Below are positions 46,686 to 57,972 of a stretch of 64,000 bases of DNA, piece after piece (within the stretch, counting starts at the first letter, position 1; each line of letters opens with the position of its first letter). Position numbers and translations under genes: made by a program. The notes below the pieces were generated by a model, which was not told the DNA's origin, ran no database searches, and was given only the letters and a program-made list of their open reading frames with translations. Source of the stretch: Lindgomyces ingoldianus. Taxonomy: Eukaryota; Ascomycota; Dothideomycetes; Pleosporales; Lindgomycetaceae. The stretch lies in assembly GCF_010093535.1 (NCBI RefSeq), contig NW_022985183.1:780956-844955 (forward strand), written 5' to 3'.

Positions 46686-47963
46686 TTACTCCAACTCTGA
46701 GACGGCCAACCCCAAGTTATCCTTATGAGATAGCTCACCTTCAACTGCAAGTTCCCTCTCGACTTTCCAGGTCTTGGTCTGGCTGATACCGGTGTTTGGA
46801 GTATGTTCAGATTCAGTCTTGTGTTCCTCTATAGCCTGTCTTTGTTTGGTACCGTCACTCGATATGTCGAGCAGTGCGTAGGCTCTGCCGCTGCTGCCTT
46901 TGGAATAGTTCTCCCCGCGCCGCCGTGTATCGTCTATGCGGATCATACCACTGTCCAGGCCTTGCAGGAACATCTTCGCATAGGGGAGAGAAGTCGTGAC
47001 GATAGCGAGACTTTGGACGGACTGTTGACACACAGCAGAACGCCAGTAGCCGAGAGAGAGATCGCCTCGAACCGGTCCGGTGCTGTCACGGTGAAGGTAG
47101 ATGAGATGGAGAATAATGGCAATCGGAACGCTGTGGAGTATTAGCTTCCGAATTTCGCGCCACAAGTGACTAGCCATACCATGCTCGACATAAGAAGATG
47201 CTAATGATTGTGATCTTTCGCGCCCGCTTCAATTGCAGTTCAAATGCTATCGCAGATTGGAGTCCAATCAGGCCTACTTCAGTAACGATGTTAAACGCAG
47301 AGACCGCATACCACCAATTGAGCTATTACTTTTAGTTTCGGTTGAGAGCACCATTTTAAGACTACTCACTCGACTGAAGCACTTTCCAGATAGTTTATCC
47401 CATGGCTGAGGCATCCCGCATGCGAACGCGATGGAGAAAACTGATCCGATTGTCCATAGAACAGACATTCCTGCCAACACCTTGTCAATGCGATGATGGA
47501 TAGCTTTTGGCGATAAGCTCCTGATGAATGCAACAATGACCAGTTTCGACAGACACATCGCCAGGATGAAAAGGATGGTGGCTGCATATTCGGCCTACTA
47601 ATCGTCAGCGAAGAACAATATATTGTGATTCTTCTTTTACCTTGAACTGCGACTGAACCGTCCCTGGACTTAGTGAATCTAGTGGCTTTCCAAACCCATT
47701 TGCAGCTTGAAAATATACTGCTAGTGATTGCGCAGCAGAGAAAATCTGAGAATTGTTATTTCTGCGTTGCACTTCTCGGAACTGCTACTCACTAATGCGA
47801 AAAATCCTGCTGCAATCTCCAAGCTCAGTGATCTTGAAATGTACAACTTCAGGCCTGCGTGCGCAAAGAACGCAAGCACACTAGTGGCCAAAGCGATCCA
47901 CGTGATGATATGAACTATGGGCGTCCGATTCGTGTCACTGACGATCACCTGGTCGGGAGGCAT
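46686..47963 (-). CDS. Rhodopsin-domain (PTH11-type) integral membrane protein
   Basis: A seven-helix fungal membrane protein of about 360 residues in five exons read right to left from the ATG at 47963 (MPPDQVIVSDTNRTPIVHII). Helices: TWIALATSVLAFFAHAGLKL, IAAGFFALIFSAAQSLAVYF, EYAATILFILAMCLSKLVIV, VLAGMSVLWTIGSVFSIAF, WWYAVSAFNIVTEVGLIGL, CVPIAIILHLIYLHRD and SAVCQQSVQSLAIVTTSLP. The last intron (49 bp, GTATGG...CTAAT...CACAG, about 47.15-47.20 kb) repairs what first looks like a frameshift. The tail has LDSGMIRIDDTRRRG, typical of the family. Roles proposed for relatives include surface or host sensing; ligand unknown. An upstream in-frame ATG (48077) would add about 38 residues, but the MPPDQ start matches the family better. 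Confidence 0.82.
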
Positions 47964-49203
47964 TATTTGAAGGTGATAGAAAGTAGAGGCAATGCCTAGA
48001 AGCCGTATAGCCGTTGTGAGATGATTGTTTGAGTAATAGTTCTCGATATCAAACCAAAAAGACGCACGCTGGTGCACTACAGTGAGATACTGAAGCTACC
48101 CTGTACAAAGAATGCTGTCTCCTGCAAGGAGTAGACATCTGAGGCTGTTGGCATAACCTTTCGACAGGTCCAAAAAATGGCATTAGTTGGCCCTAGCGTG
48201 TGGCACAGCTGAGCGATCCGCCATATACGAGAGGACGGGCTACCTCCTACAAGTGTTTTTCAATCTCAGCAAATTCACACATTATACTGTAACTCTGTCC
48301 GCTGTGGAAAGGAGAGTCGGCGTATGAGGCATTGAACAGGGGAACCACAAGATCGGATTGGTCGCATTGCTATCCTATGTAGAAAAGCATCGAATTTCCA
48401 TGAGAGTATGGGCTCTGGTATTCGGTCCCGCCCACGTACCCCTCGTTGTGATGCCGTTGAAATCCAAAGGCACCCGAACATTCTCTGCGCACAGTCTATG
48501 GGACGGCAGATCCATACGGGTGGGATCACATAAAGTTTAACGAGCCGTTCGAAAACAGAGCTTCCTGTATTGGATCCTTTCGCGGCGTCGGCAGTTAAAC
48601 CGCTCGGGTTCGATATTACAAGGGTGGACATTGCCGACCGACTAGAGTCCATTCCGTCGTAGAACTTCAACACTTTTGACGACCTGGTCGGCCAGCCCGC
48701 TCATGTCATCACCCTTGTATTGGACGCGTGTTGCGATCTAACCTTGTCCACAGACTGACTCGTGGACATATCGAACGGCAGTTCGGTTGCATTTTGAGAC
48801 CAAGAGGTCTCGTATATTCGCTGGCACGGATCGCAGATTTGAGCACGCGACGGCAATCACCCCCGCTTCCGGCGGCTAACACGGTACCAGATGGCCTGTA
48901 GACGCGTTGTGAAGAGAAGCGGCATGCGACTGGCTAAGACCAGGGTTTATTATTTGCCAGCCACTGCTTTGCATGCAGCGTACAGCAGCATTCTGCAGTC
49001 GTTCCCTAGGGATAATCGTACGACAGGTCCCCTTTAATCTAATTAGCGCACCCATGCATGCGGCGTAGCAGTCAGCTGTCGTTCCCTTGGCTGGTCTATG
49101 TCCCCTCTTCCTTCCGGCATTTTCCTCTTTCATTTTTCCTCAATTGCATCTCCTTTACTGTTTACAAATTGTCTCACAGTTTAAAGTTGCGGTTTGGATA
49201 TAT
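47964..49203. other. Intergenic with an unassigned frame at 48.3-48.7 kb
   Basis: A minus-strand frame of 132 codons (48673-48275) contains STLVISNPSGLTADAAKGSN then VFERLVKLYVIPPVWICRPI, which looks protein-like, but I recognise no family and find no neighbours in frame. It may be a gene remnant. The right part is the permease promoter. Confidence 0.35.
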
Positions 49204-51147
49204 ATGGCGGATAAACAGGAAACGATTGAGCTGGGTGAGATCCGCAACATAGACACTAATCAAGATGTGGCAGCTCTGGCACGGCTTGGAAAGAAGACCG
49301 TGTTGAAGGTGCGTACAAGTCATCTGCATGCCCCACTGCTGAGAATCCCCCATTCTGACGATTTTTCTCCACAGAGAAAGTTTGGCTTTCTTTCTATCCT
49401 GGGATTTAGCTGCACAGTTCTTGTAACATGGGAAGGTTTCCTGATGTGAGTAATTAAGCGCCACTGCTCTTAAAGGATACTAACATTACATAGTCTCTTC
49501 CTTGTTGGGCTCCAAAAGTAAGACGCCGTGCTTTGTTGAACGCGTGTGACACTAAATGTTGGTAGTGGAGGCCCTGCGGGCGTCTTCTACGGCTATATCA
49601 TCGCTTGGCTGGGCACAACATCTGTCTTCGCGGTCTTGTCTGAATTGGTGTCGATGTAAGCATATCGTTGCTGATATGTATATATCTCGCTGACTGAGAC
49701 AGGGCGCCGACCTCTGGTGGGCAATACCATTGGGTCGCCATGTTAGCACCCCAGCGATATCAAAATGTCTTCAGCTACGTCGCAGGTACGCAAATCCTTC
49801 TAGTATCTTGACAACGGCTTATTTGTTTAGGATGGCTCACTGTTGCGGGCTGGCAAGCCACGCTTGCCTCCTCAGCCTACCTAACTGGCTCTCTTATCCA
49901 AGGTCTCCTCATTCTCACTCAGCCCAATTATGTCCCACAGAACTGGCATGCTACTCTTCTCTTCTGGGCAATCATAGCTTTTGGTGTTATCATCACAACG
50001 GCTTCCAGCTGGCTCTTACCGAAGTTTGAGGGCTTGATTCTCATCATTCACGTCTTGGGCTTCTTTGGTATCATGATTACGTTGCTCACCCTCGGACCGC
50101 ATGAGAATGCCAAAGAGGTGTTCACTACGTTCACTAACAAGGGTGGTTGGGATAGCCAAGGACTCTCATTTTGTATTGGGATGATGGGAACCGTGTACGC
50201 ATTTGTTGGGGGAGATGGTGCTATTCATGTGAGAATGCTTCCTGGTGACTTGAATACTCGCTAATTTTTTTTTAGATGGCTGAGGAGATCCGCAATGCCC
50301 CCGTCACTGTTCCACGCGCTATTATGGCCGGAATCTGGATCAACGGCAGTCTCGGCTTTGGCATGATGCTTACTATGCTTTTCCGTTCCGGCGACATCGA
50401 CGCTGCATTGGCAGAGAACCCGTCTTTCCCATTTATCGCTATTTTCCACAATGCCGTGCAATCGGTCTCTGGTGCTGCGGCCATGGCAGCCTTTGTAATG
50501 ATCCTTTCCACGTGCTGTGCCGTAGGGACTCTAGCTTCTTCGTCTCGTGTGTTCTGGGCCTTTTCCCGAGACAGAGGTTTGCCTGGATGGCGCACTCTGA
50601 GCAAGGTAAGAAATATTTAAACTAGAAAAAGGCTTGGGGCTAAAAGAATTTCTAGGTCAGCTCCCGCACCTCTATTCCCGTCAATGCCGTCGCCGCTACC
50701 ACTGTCATCGCCTGTATCCTCTCATTTGTCAACATCGGTTCTGCCACCGCTTTCAATGGTGTTATTTCCGTCGCTATTGCCGGCATCTTCTGCAGCTACT
50801 TGCTCGTGGCGTCTCTCCTGCTCTACCGCCGCACTACCGGCGGAATCATCTCGCTCAGTGCCTCCGCAAGTGAAGTCAGCCTGACAAACACAACAGGTAA
50901 AACACTTTCTTGGGGACCCTGGCGCATCCCGGGTATTCTGGGTATTGTAAACAATGCGTTTGCATGTGCATACCTCTGCTTTGTGTTCTTCTTCACCTTC
51001 TGGCCATCAGTTAAGGATATTACACCTGCGACAATGAACTGGAGTATCTTGGTCACAGGCTTCATCACCACCTTCAGCGCGGTGTACTATATGGTGCGTG
51101 CGAGGAAGACATATAAGGGACCGATTATCGAGGTAGATGGAGAGTAG
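49204..51147 (+). CDS. APC-family amino acid / GABA-choline-type permease
   Basis: A plasma-membrane proton symporter of the amino acid-polyamine-organocation superfamily, about 530 residues, twelve helices. It starts at the ATG at 49204 (MADKQETIELGEIRNID), which fits the family N-terminus, including LARLGKKTVLKRKFGFLSIL. Helix 1 is GFSCTVLVTWEGFLILFLVG; the conserved loop GGPAGVFYGYIIAWLG and SELVSMAPTSGGQYHWVAML follow. Later: VGGDGAIHMAEEIRNAPVTV, the fungal UGA4/HNM1 signature, and AFSRDRGLPGWRTLSKV. It ends ARKTYKGPIIEVDGE. Seven short introns with good GT/AG and CTAAY; one, at about 50227-50276, ends in a run of eight T. The substrate could be GABA, choline or another amine. It lies between two rhodopsin-domain genes. 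Confidence 0.9.
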
Positions 51148-51584
51148 GTGCCTTGAAACCCACAGATGAGAAGGGGTGGTGAAGTACAACAAGGAGGGAT
51201 ATGGTATAAACTAGCTCCGGTGGCGAAGCTCGACGAATCAAGATTCTATTTCTTTCAGGTCCGCTTTCGCTCCCTGCTGGCAAATACTAAGTCCAGAATT
51301 AAAAGCCAATTTTCGCATCAATAGCCTGTCCTGCCGCCTCAGCTTAGTGACGATAAATACTACACTACAGATGACTAACTATTGCTTCGGAGAACATTAG
51401 ATAGGAATGAAACGTGGTTGCGGGTAATCCCACTACACTTTTACCTCATCTAACCCAACCCACCAATAGGTATGTCGACCAGAAGAATCTAACCCCGCCA
51501 ACTACAATTCCTATTGCTTCACCTAACCAGCCTTATTACTACCTCTCACCAACGCCTTGAAACCAGGTCTAAACAATTTCTAAT
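51148..51584. other. Intergenic, permease 3' side
   Basis: 3' UTR and then increasingly AT-rich sequence; no coding signal. Confidence 0.4.
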
Positions 51585-51995
51585 AACGTACCTCACAGGT
51601 GTGCTAGCTACTCTGCTAAGACCCTACTAAAACTATTCTAACATTGCAATACCTTAACAACAACACTAATTAAGACCTTTAAAGGAAGCTAGAGTATAGC
51701 TTACAATTTAGGCTGTTAAATAAAATGTAATAATTACTTTACAACACACTGTAGCCTTTTATAATGTTTGTATAATGTATTTTACAAGCGGGCGGTCTAC
51801 ATAAGTAAAATACAAACTTTAATTGCAGCTACTTATGCCCTCTTACTATCTAATAATGTTTTATAAAAAGTAGAGTTTTGCCTAATTATTACTTAAAAAA
51901 CATACCTTTAATGTGTTATAGATGTCTAATTAAGTCTTATATACTAAGCAAATTTTTGTCAAAATAGATGTTTTAAAATGTACTACAGCACGTAA
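51585..51995. mobile_element. Diverged copy of the palindromic AT-rich element (single arm)
   Basis: Starting at aacgtacctcacaggtg, the sequence runs parallel to the left arm of the 56.87-57.97 kb palindrome: shared landmarks are gctaagac(c/t)ctactaaa, aacaacact, agcttacaatttaggct versus acttatactttaggct, and ttaaataaaa. It is less AT-biased than that copy. No matching right terminus could be fixed. Confidence 0.55.
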
Positions 51996-52161
51996 CTATG
52001 GCCTCCCTAGTTGTAAGTAACATCTTACAAAGTCACTACTTTCGTACTGCTCACATGACAGCTATGTTCACGTAGCACGTATACGTACTACTTCCTGTTG
52101 GCAGCGCTGGGGGAGGCCAGATTACGGGTGACAGAACGAAGAACGAATAGCGATTCATGAA

Positions 52162-52620
52162 ATGTCAAGAGTTCAATCGCTTCAAACGCCGAAATCAGGG
52201 CCACCAGCAACCGAGCGTCGTATTCGCGAAATCTCTAACAAGTGTCCGAAGAAAGGCTGTGGAAATCGGATCGAGAAAGATGGTGGATGCATTAATATGA
52301 AGTGTGAGCATCCTGTGAGCCGAATTTGCCATGTCTAATATCCCTAAGTCCATGTGGGATCAATTTCTGCTAGGAATGCAAAATTATTTATGTCAACGGC
52401 TCGGTGCGTTGCACTTACAGTCGTCACTCTACCCATAACAGCTGAAAAAGGCACCTGTCTAGCTATACGTATGCTACAGACTATTGTACAGTTGAAAAGC
52501 CACCCTCGTCTGACTTTTAATATGGTGAAGGCTGGGACTGTGGTCCGGACTATGGAAGTGGTCAACCCGCCAAGTTGAGATCTAGGGCCATTACCCCCAT
52601 TTACCCATATAATAGCGATG
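52162..52620 (+). pseudogene. RING2/IBR-type zinc-finger fragment (RBR E3 ligase relic)
   Basis: From an ATG at 52162 the frame reads to EISNKCPKKGCGNRIEKDGG then CINMKC. The pattern CPx3C-x3-IEKxGGC-x4-C is that of the IBR/RING2 zinc module of RBR ubiquitin ligases. After this, CKIIYVNGSVRC continues in another frame past a possible intron, then stops interrupt. Nothing of RING1 is visible upstream, where AT-rich repeat sequence begins. It is probably a transposed or truncated piece and cannot make a functional ligase. A run of G residues lies at about 52646-52658. Confidence 0.5.
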
Positions 52621-52768
52621 ACCTCGGCGATATGGTCTGCCGGTCGGGGGGGGGGGGCACAGGTATCGTTGGGCCTTTCTAGAAGCATAAACTATGCCAA
52701 TTTTTCTCAACTGTGATGAGGATTCTCTCGCTCAAGGTAGAAGGATAAGGAGGCTGCAATTGATTCCA

Positions 52769-54091
52769 TCAAACTACATCCCCATTACTAGATTTCCTCA
52801 CCGCCCACGTTGGCTCCTCCTGCTCACTTCCATCCGCCCAACTTGATTGACCCCTTCCGTGGCCTTTCTCGACTTTCAAAACTTGCGTCGTGTTCTCTTT
52901 TATCATCCGCACTTCTGTCGTACACCAGATCTCTCCATTCTTTCCTTCGAGATTTGACGTCAGGATGTTCTCCTCACTCTGTGCATCCGTACTCCGCATG
53001 TTCTTCATCTTTATAACTGCCCCACGACCACCACTCTTCATTCGAGAATGTGTGTCTTTCGGCTTGCTAGAATTCCCGCCCTCGCCATGCATTTGTCCGT
53101 ATGCACGTCCATAAGTGGTCTTGTTTTGTGTGGAAATAAGGCCGAAGTATGACAGGACCTTTTGGAACGGGGATCGTAAACATGGGATACAAGCTGCAAT
53201 AAATCCAACCTGTTCTTCGACACACGACCATGTTCCTATTGATATGCCTTCTTTAGTCGGGTCGTTCGTTCGTCCGAAGTTAGCTGCCGCTGTGACTTTG
53301 ACAATGGATGCAGCGGCCGCAAAGATACCGAGGGCCATGAGAATTCCGATAACAATGCGCTCACCCAGAGGGCGCTGTATCTTCCGGAGGAAGGTGATCG
53401 GAATCAAGGCGAATACGAAGTCGGTTGCGATGTTGACGGTGGAGACGCAGATGAGGTTGTTCCGAATGGCGTTCTTTCTCCAGCACTTCGCCTCCACGAC
53501 GCCCAGGAGATCCCAGGCCGCGTGCAGTGGGACGCATTGTACAAGCTGCGTGATGGTGTTGTAGACGCCTAGGAATAGTTGAATGACGATCATGGCCCAC
53601 AAGAATCGTCGCCAGTGCCTCTCTTGCTCAAGCCGGAGAAGCATAGCTGCAACGGAGATTTTAACAGCGGCCATGGACCAAGCCCAGATGGGTTCGGCAA
53701 GGATGGCATGTCTAGTCGATTCTTCAACGTCTTTGAGCGTGATGGTTGCAGGATCGCGACCGAAGACGAAAGGAACTGTGATTAGGAGGAGGATCGAGTC
53801 GACCAGAACGAGGACCTGCAATTAAAAGATAAGATGACCGCCTCCAGTCATGTCCTGGGATATACTAACATATGCAACTGAAATAATGTAATCGTCCCAG
53901 CCTAACCGGAGGACAGGAAAACATCTTGTCCATATGCGGCCTCCGAATACCATGAATGATATGATGTTGAGGGTAATAGCGATCCCTGCAAATGCGTGTG
54001 CAAGCTCCACCGCGGCTTCTGTAGGCGGGGAGGGAATGAGACTTGGATCTGGAGGACCATTGAAGCCGGTCGAATTCGAGGGTAAGTTCAT
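52769..54091 (-). CDS. Rhodopsin-domain (PTH11-type) integral membrane protein
   Basis: About 420 residues in two exons; the intron at about 53822-53876 joins DDYIISVAY to VLVLVDSILLL. I start at the ATG at 54091 (MNLPSNSTGFNGPPDPS); the frame opens slightly earlier only at a GTG. Seven helices including FAGIAITLNIISFMVFGGRI, WSMAAVKISVAAMLLRLEQE, FLWAMIVIQLFLGVYNTITQ, IRNNLICVSTVNIATDFVFA, RIVIGILMALGIFAAAASIV and GTWSCVEEQVGFIAACIPCL. The conserved QCVPLHAAWD and the CxRNAIRNN-like loop are typical of the fungal rhodopsin-domain family. The cytosolic tail of about 130 residues is basic and disordered. Its ligand or role is unknown. It is not a close copy of the 46.7-48.0 kb protein by eye. 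Confidence 0.88.
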
Positions 54092-55400
54092 ATTCACTGC
54101 TCAGCCTGAAATCTCAGACACAGGAACTCGGGGTCGAACTGGAAGATGAGCAAGAAAATACAGGTCGATAGGAAAGAGCATAACCAGACTTTGGGGAGAG
54201 GAAGGGATCTGCAAGCTTTACGTAGAATGGTGCAGACCCAACGCCTTAATTCAAGCACCGGCCCTCGCCCGTCATCCATCATTTCGCCATAATGCTAGAC
54301 GAATCTACCCCTGATACTGTTGAGCGTAGATGGGTTTTCTGGATCCCTAGCGCGCTGATCCACTACCAAGGAGGTCAAGAGACCTGATGGCGCAAACTTA
54401 GTCGTCCGAGGTACCAATCCTATCCTGGATAACAAGTACAAGATTAAGAGTCCTGGAACTCCAAGAAGGGTTGACGCCTATAGTTTCAAACGCTAAACCA
54501 TGCGACAACGAGGCGGAAGGGCGAAGCGAGCAACGTTAGCCGGCGCGGAGTGCGGGAAAGCCAACGTCATTGCGAGCATGACCACACTTAGAGTTTGGCT
54601 CTGCGAGTGCACTGACTCGTCGCATGAAGTTCGAGATTTCCAGTTGTCACACTCGGGTGGAAGCGAGACAGATCGTGCATTGAGCTACGGAAACAGATCA
54701 TGCAGCAAGCTCACTCAGTCGGCGATCATGCACCGAGCATGCGAGAAAGGTCTTAAGTAATCCAAGGGATCGAAGAAGCTGTGTCAGCTCCAAGCCGACG
54801 TTGATATAAGCATGCGAACAGATCCGATTTCCCATCTGCAAAAGTGGCAATGCCCGTGGCTCCAATGCAGGGTTCATGGAGCTAAGCACGCTCCATGAAC
54901 CGAGAGCTAGAACCTAGTTGTACCCCGCGCGACTAGCAAAAGACGCTAAATTAAGTAAACTCGTCTCCGAAGCTGCCTTCTGCTGAATCATAAGAGTACC
55001 TCGGGTCGGAGTTCATCGCAGGGTGGATTATTGAATGAAGTGCAAGTAGAGCCCGGATACGAAAGCTTGGTGCTGAGACTGTGAATACGGATGCCTGAAA
55101 ACCAACGTTTTAGAACAACCCGGCTATTGTAGGGCCAGTAAGGAATTACCTCTCTTGGTTACACGGGGGACAGCACGCCTGGAGGTGAATGCTAAGGTCA
55201 CGTGGTGGCAATGATAGCTTGGGTGATGCTGCTGCCGTAGAGCGTAGAGTGTTGTTTGTGATGGGATCTGCAACGAGAAATTCTTGATTCTTGCATGGTT
55301 CCATTCCTATTCGCTGGTTTGCCCCACACCTTCCTACCACATATACACTGCCTAGTCAGCACGCTGAGTGTCTTGAGATCCGTGCAAGTCTCAAACGCAA
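54092..55400. other. Intergenic, no gene seen
   Basis: Balanced composition, short frames without domains. This is the last non-repetitive stretch before the AT-rich block. Confidence 0.4.
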
Positions 55401-56608
55401 GTACAGAGACGAGGCTGGCATGTTAATTGATATCTAAGTTTTTTTTTATGCGAGACAAAAATAGAACGACGATCGCATATTCAGCGCACGCAAAAATCCA
55501 CGGATTTCTTAGCAACCCTCCCGTGTCGTTCTTCTCTACCTAATCCTCATAGAAATTAGAAATTCCTATAGCAGAAGCTAGCAATTACCTAATTTTAATA
55601 AATATAATAACTACATAAAGCTATTTTTACTATAGACCGCTGTATACTAATTAGATTTCAAGTGTTTTAGAATTAATTAACGCGCAATAGCAGGTAGAAG
55701 CAAGCTAGTAGCAAAGAGGGCAGCAAGAGACGCTAGAAATCTACTAGCGCTATTACCATGTTCTAAAGCGTCTAGATAGTTTATAGTTTTAGAAACGCAG
55801 CTAGAGAAGCTAAAAAGTAATCTTGTTACATACTATATATGTCACAGTTAAATTACAGCTATTCAACCCCTGAGTACCCTAGGCTTGTCACGGGGTATAT
55901 AGGCTCCTCGGCCTCCGTACCTCTGCCTCCGACCCTAAGGTTTACTCTCTCGCTACCCCCCCTATCTTGCATCCCCTCTCTGTTCCTCGTGCTTCCTGCT
56001 CGATACCTCTTACAATATGTTAGTAAGCTAGTAGGATAAGCTAGAAGAGTAATAATAATAAGCTATTAATTGTAAGAACAACGCTCTACACTACTCTACT
56101 ATTACGACTAAAAAGGTATAAATAATTAGCTAACAGTTAATTTATATACAAAATAGGATATATACCTTGTTAGACGTAAATAATATCTCTATTATAAATA
56201 ACAATTTAATAAAAACTCTTAACGCTAAAGAACTCTTTAATTAGATAACTTTAAAAGTAAATAAATTTATATAGAATAATAATAATCTTAGCTATAAAGC
56301 CTAGTATAACATAGACTTGTAACTATAACAATTTACATAAGCTGTTCTATTTAAAGTTACCTAACAAACCTATATCTAAAGGTTCCTTGTATCTGCTCCG
56401 ACTCTGCCCTAGCCTCTGCTGTACCTCTATTCCCCTAAGTATTTAGCTGCTCTCTTCCCTTAGCTAGCTTAGTAGTTTTCTAATATCCTTTATATAAGGC
56501 CTATAAGTGTTAATAGCATTCCTAGGTTTCTAAGTCCCCACGCACTCCTATATGCCTCTAAGTAGATTCATACCGCATTTAAACCCGTTGTATTACCTGT
56601 GCTGTTAT
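55400..56608. repeat. AT-rich RIP-like block
   Basis: Dense in TA, taat and stop codons on both strands, with islands of higher GC where older elements are still readable (for example 55.83-56.03 and 56.39-56.47 kb). No coding sequence. Part of it may be the body of a palindromic-family element that ends at about 56663. Confidence 0.7.
55828..56025 (-). mobile_element. Decayed fragment of the hAT MITE family, opposite orientation
   Basis: Reverse complement of the interior of the 14.3-15.0 kb hAT MITE: shared stretches include ggtatataggctcct, cctccgtacctctgcctcc, accctaaggtttactctc and the gcttcctg(c/a)tcgatac(c) end. Its TIRs and target duplication could not be found, so this copy is older or truncated. 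Confidence 0.75.
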
Positions 56609-56663
56609 AGTTTTAGTAAAAGTAAGCAACTTAGGTGTGTAAGCAACTCGCCTGTAGTGTACG
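56609..56663 (+). repeat. Terminal segment of the palindromic element family, copy 1
   Basis: agtaaaagtaagcaac through ggtgtgtaagcaactcgcct to gtagtgtacgtt. Probably the right end of a separate element lying to its left; same orientation as the right end of the 1.1-kb palindrome. Confidence 0.7.
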
Positions 56664-56871
56664 TTAACTTTAAATGGAACAATTTATGCGAATTGTTACA
56701 ATAGCCTATGTAAGACTTAGTAACGCAATACTTTACTAAATCTTATTAGAAATAGGTTACAAAAATGTTAGATAATAGCTAGAGACTGTTTTTATTACTT
56801 ATTATAATCTAACCTAGTTTAGACTGATAGTAGTAGAGCTATAATAATTCTTAGTTAAGCTAGTGCATAGC

Positions 56872-57972
56872 AACGTACACTACAGGCGAGTTGCTTACAC
56901 ACCTAAGTTACTTACTTTTGCTAAGACTCTACTAAACTGCTTTTTCTCTACTAATGCATTATTAACAACACTATTTAAATGTGCTAAAAAATGTTAGATA
57001 TAACTTATACTTTAGGCTTTTAAATAAAACATAACACTTTTAAAGTAATATACTATAGCTATGTATAAAGCTTTTTAAAAAATAATAAACAACTAACACT
57101 TTAAATAACTTTTATAAGCTAATTTTATAGCTAACTTATAAAGACTAGATAATAATAAAAAGTATATAATTATTAAGCATATACTAAAGCTAAATATATA
57201 AGAATTTTTCTTTTAGCTAGCAGCTATAGCTAATATAGCTAATTTTTTTACACACTAAGCATAATCTAAGCTATGTTAGTATAAACTAGCTTAGTATATT
57301 TATAAAGTGTTATATAAAGCTTAAAGTAAAGTTTTAAGTGTAAGTATAGTTAGTAAATATTTAGCTTATTATAAAGCCTATTTTATTAAAGTTATATATG
57401 TTATTATTTTTCATGCTATACTTAGCTTTAATATGCTTTATTAGGCTAGACTAGCTTTAAATTACTTTAAAATATTTATAAAAAGTTTTTTTATAGTTAT
57501 ACTTACACTTAAACTTTACTTTAAGCTTTAAATAATACTTTATAAATATACTAAGCTAGTTTATACTAACATAGCCTAGGATATGCTTAGCGTGTAAAGA
57601 ATTAGCTATATTAGCTATAGCTACTAGCTAAGATAAAAATTCTTATATATTTAGCTTAAGTATATGCTTAAGAATTACCTACTTTTTATTATTCTTTAGT
57701 GTTTATAAGTTAGCTATATAATTAGCTTATAAAAGTTATTTAGTGTGTTATTTATTTATTATTTTTTAAAAAACTTTATACATAGCTATAGTATATTACT
57801 TTAAAAGTATTATGTTTTATTTAAAAGCCTAAAGTGTAGGCTATATCTAACATTTTTTAGCACATTTAAATAGTGTTATTAGGAATGCATTAGTAGAGAA
57901 AGAGTAGTTTAGTAGGGTCTTAGTAAAAGTAAGCAACTCAGGTGTGTGAGCAACTCGCCTGTAGTGTACGTT
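56872..57972. mobile_element. 1.1-kb fold-back palindrome (two arms of about 510 bp)
   Basis: The sequence starting aacgtacactacaggcgag at 56872 is repeated, inverted, ending ctcgcctgtagtgtacgtt at 57972. Successive landmarks match from both ends inward: the acacacctaagtt/actcaggtgtgt pair, gcattattaacaacact / agtgttattaggaatgc, actttaggcttttaaataaaac / its inverse, agctatgttagtataaact / its inverse, and gtgtaagtatagtt / its inverse. Only about 60-80 bp around 57.42 kb is poorly paired. AT content is very high and mismatches are mostly transitions, consistent with RIP. TA dinucleotides lie symmetrically at 56876 and 57967. There is no coding capacity. It is best described as a foldback or long-TIR MITE. 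Confidence 0.85.

Noticed and set aside
47150..47210. Apparent frameshift in the first rhodopsin-domain gene
   Set aside because: A 49-bp intron with a good branch site (CTAAT) and CACAG acceptor restores the frame, so I do not call it a pseudogene.
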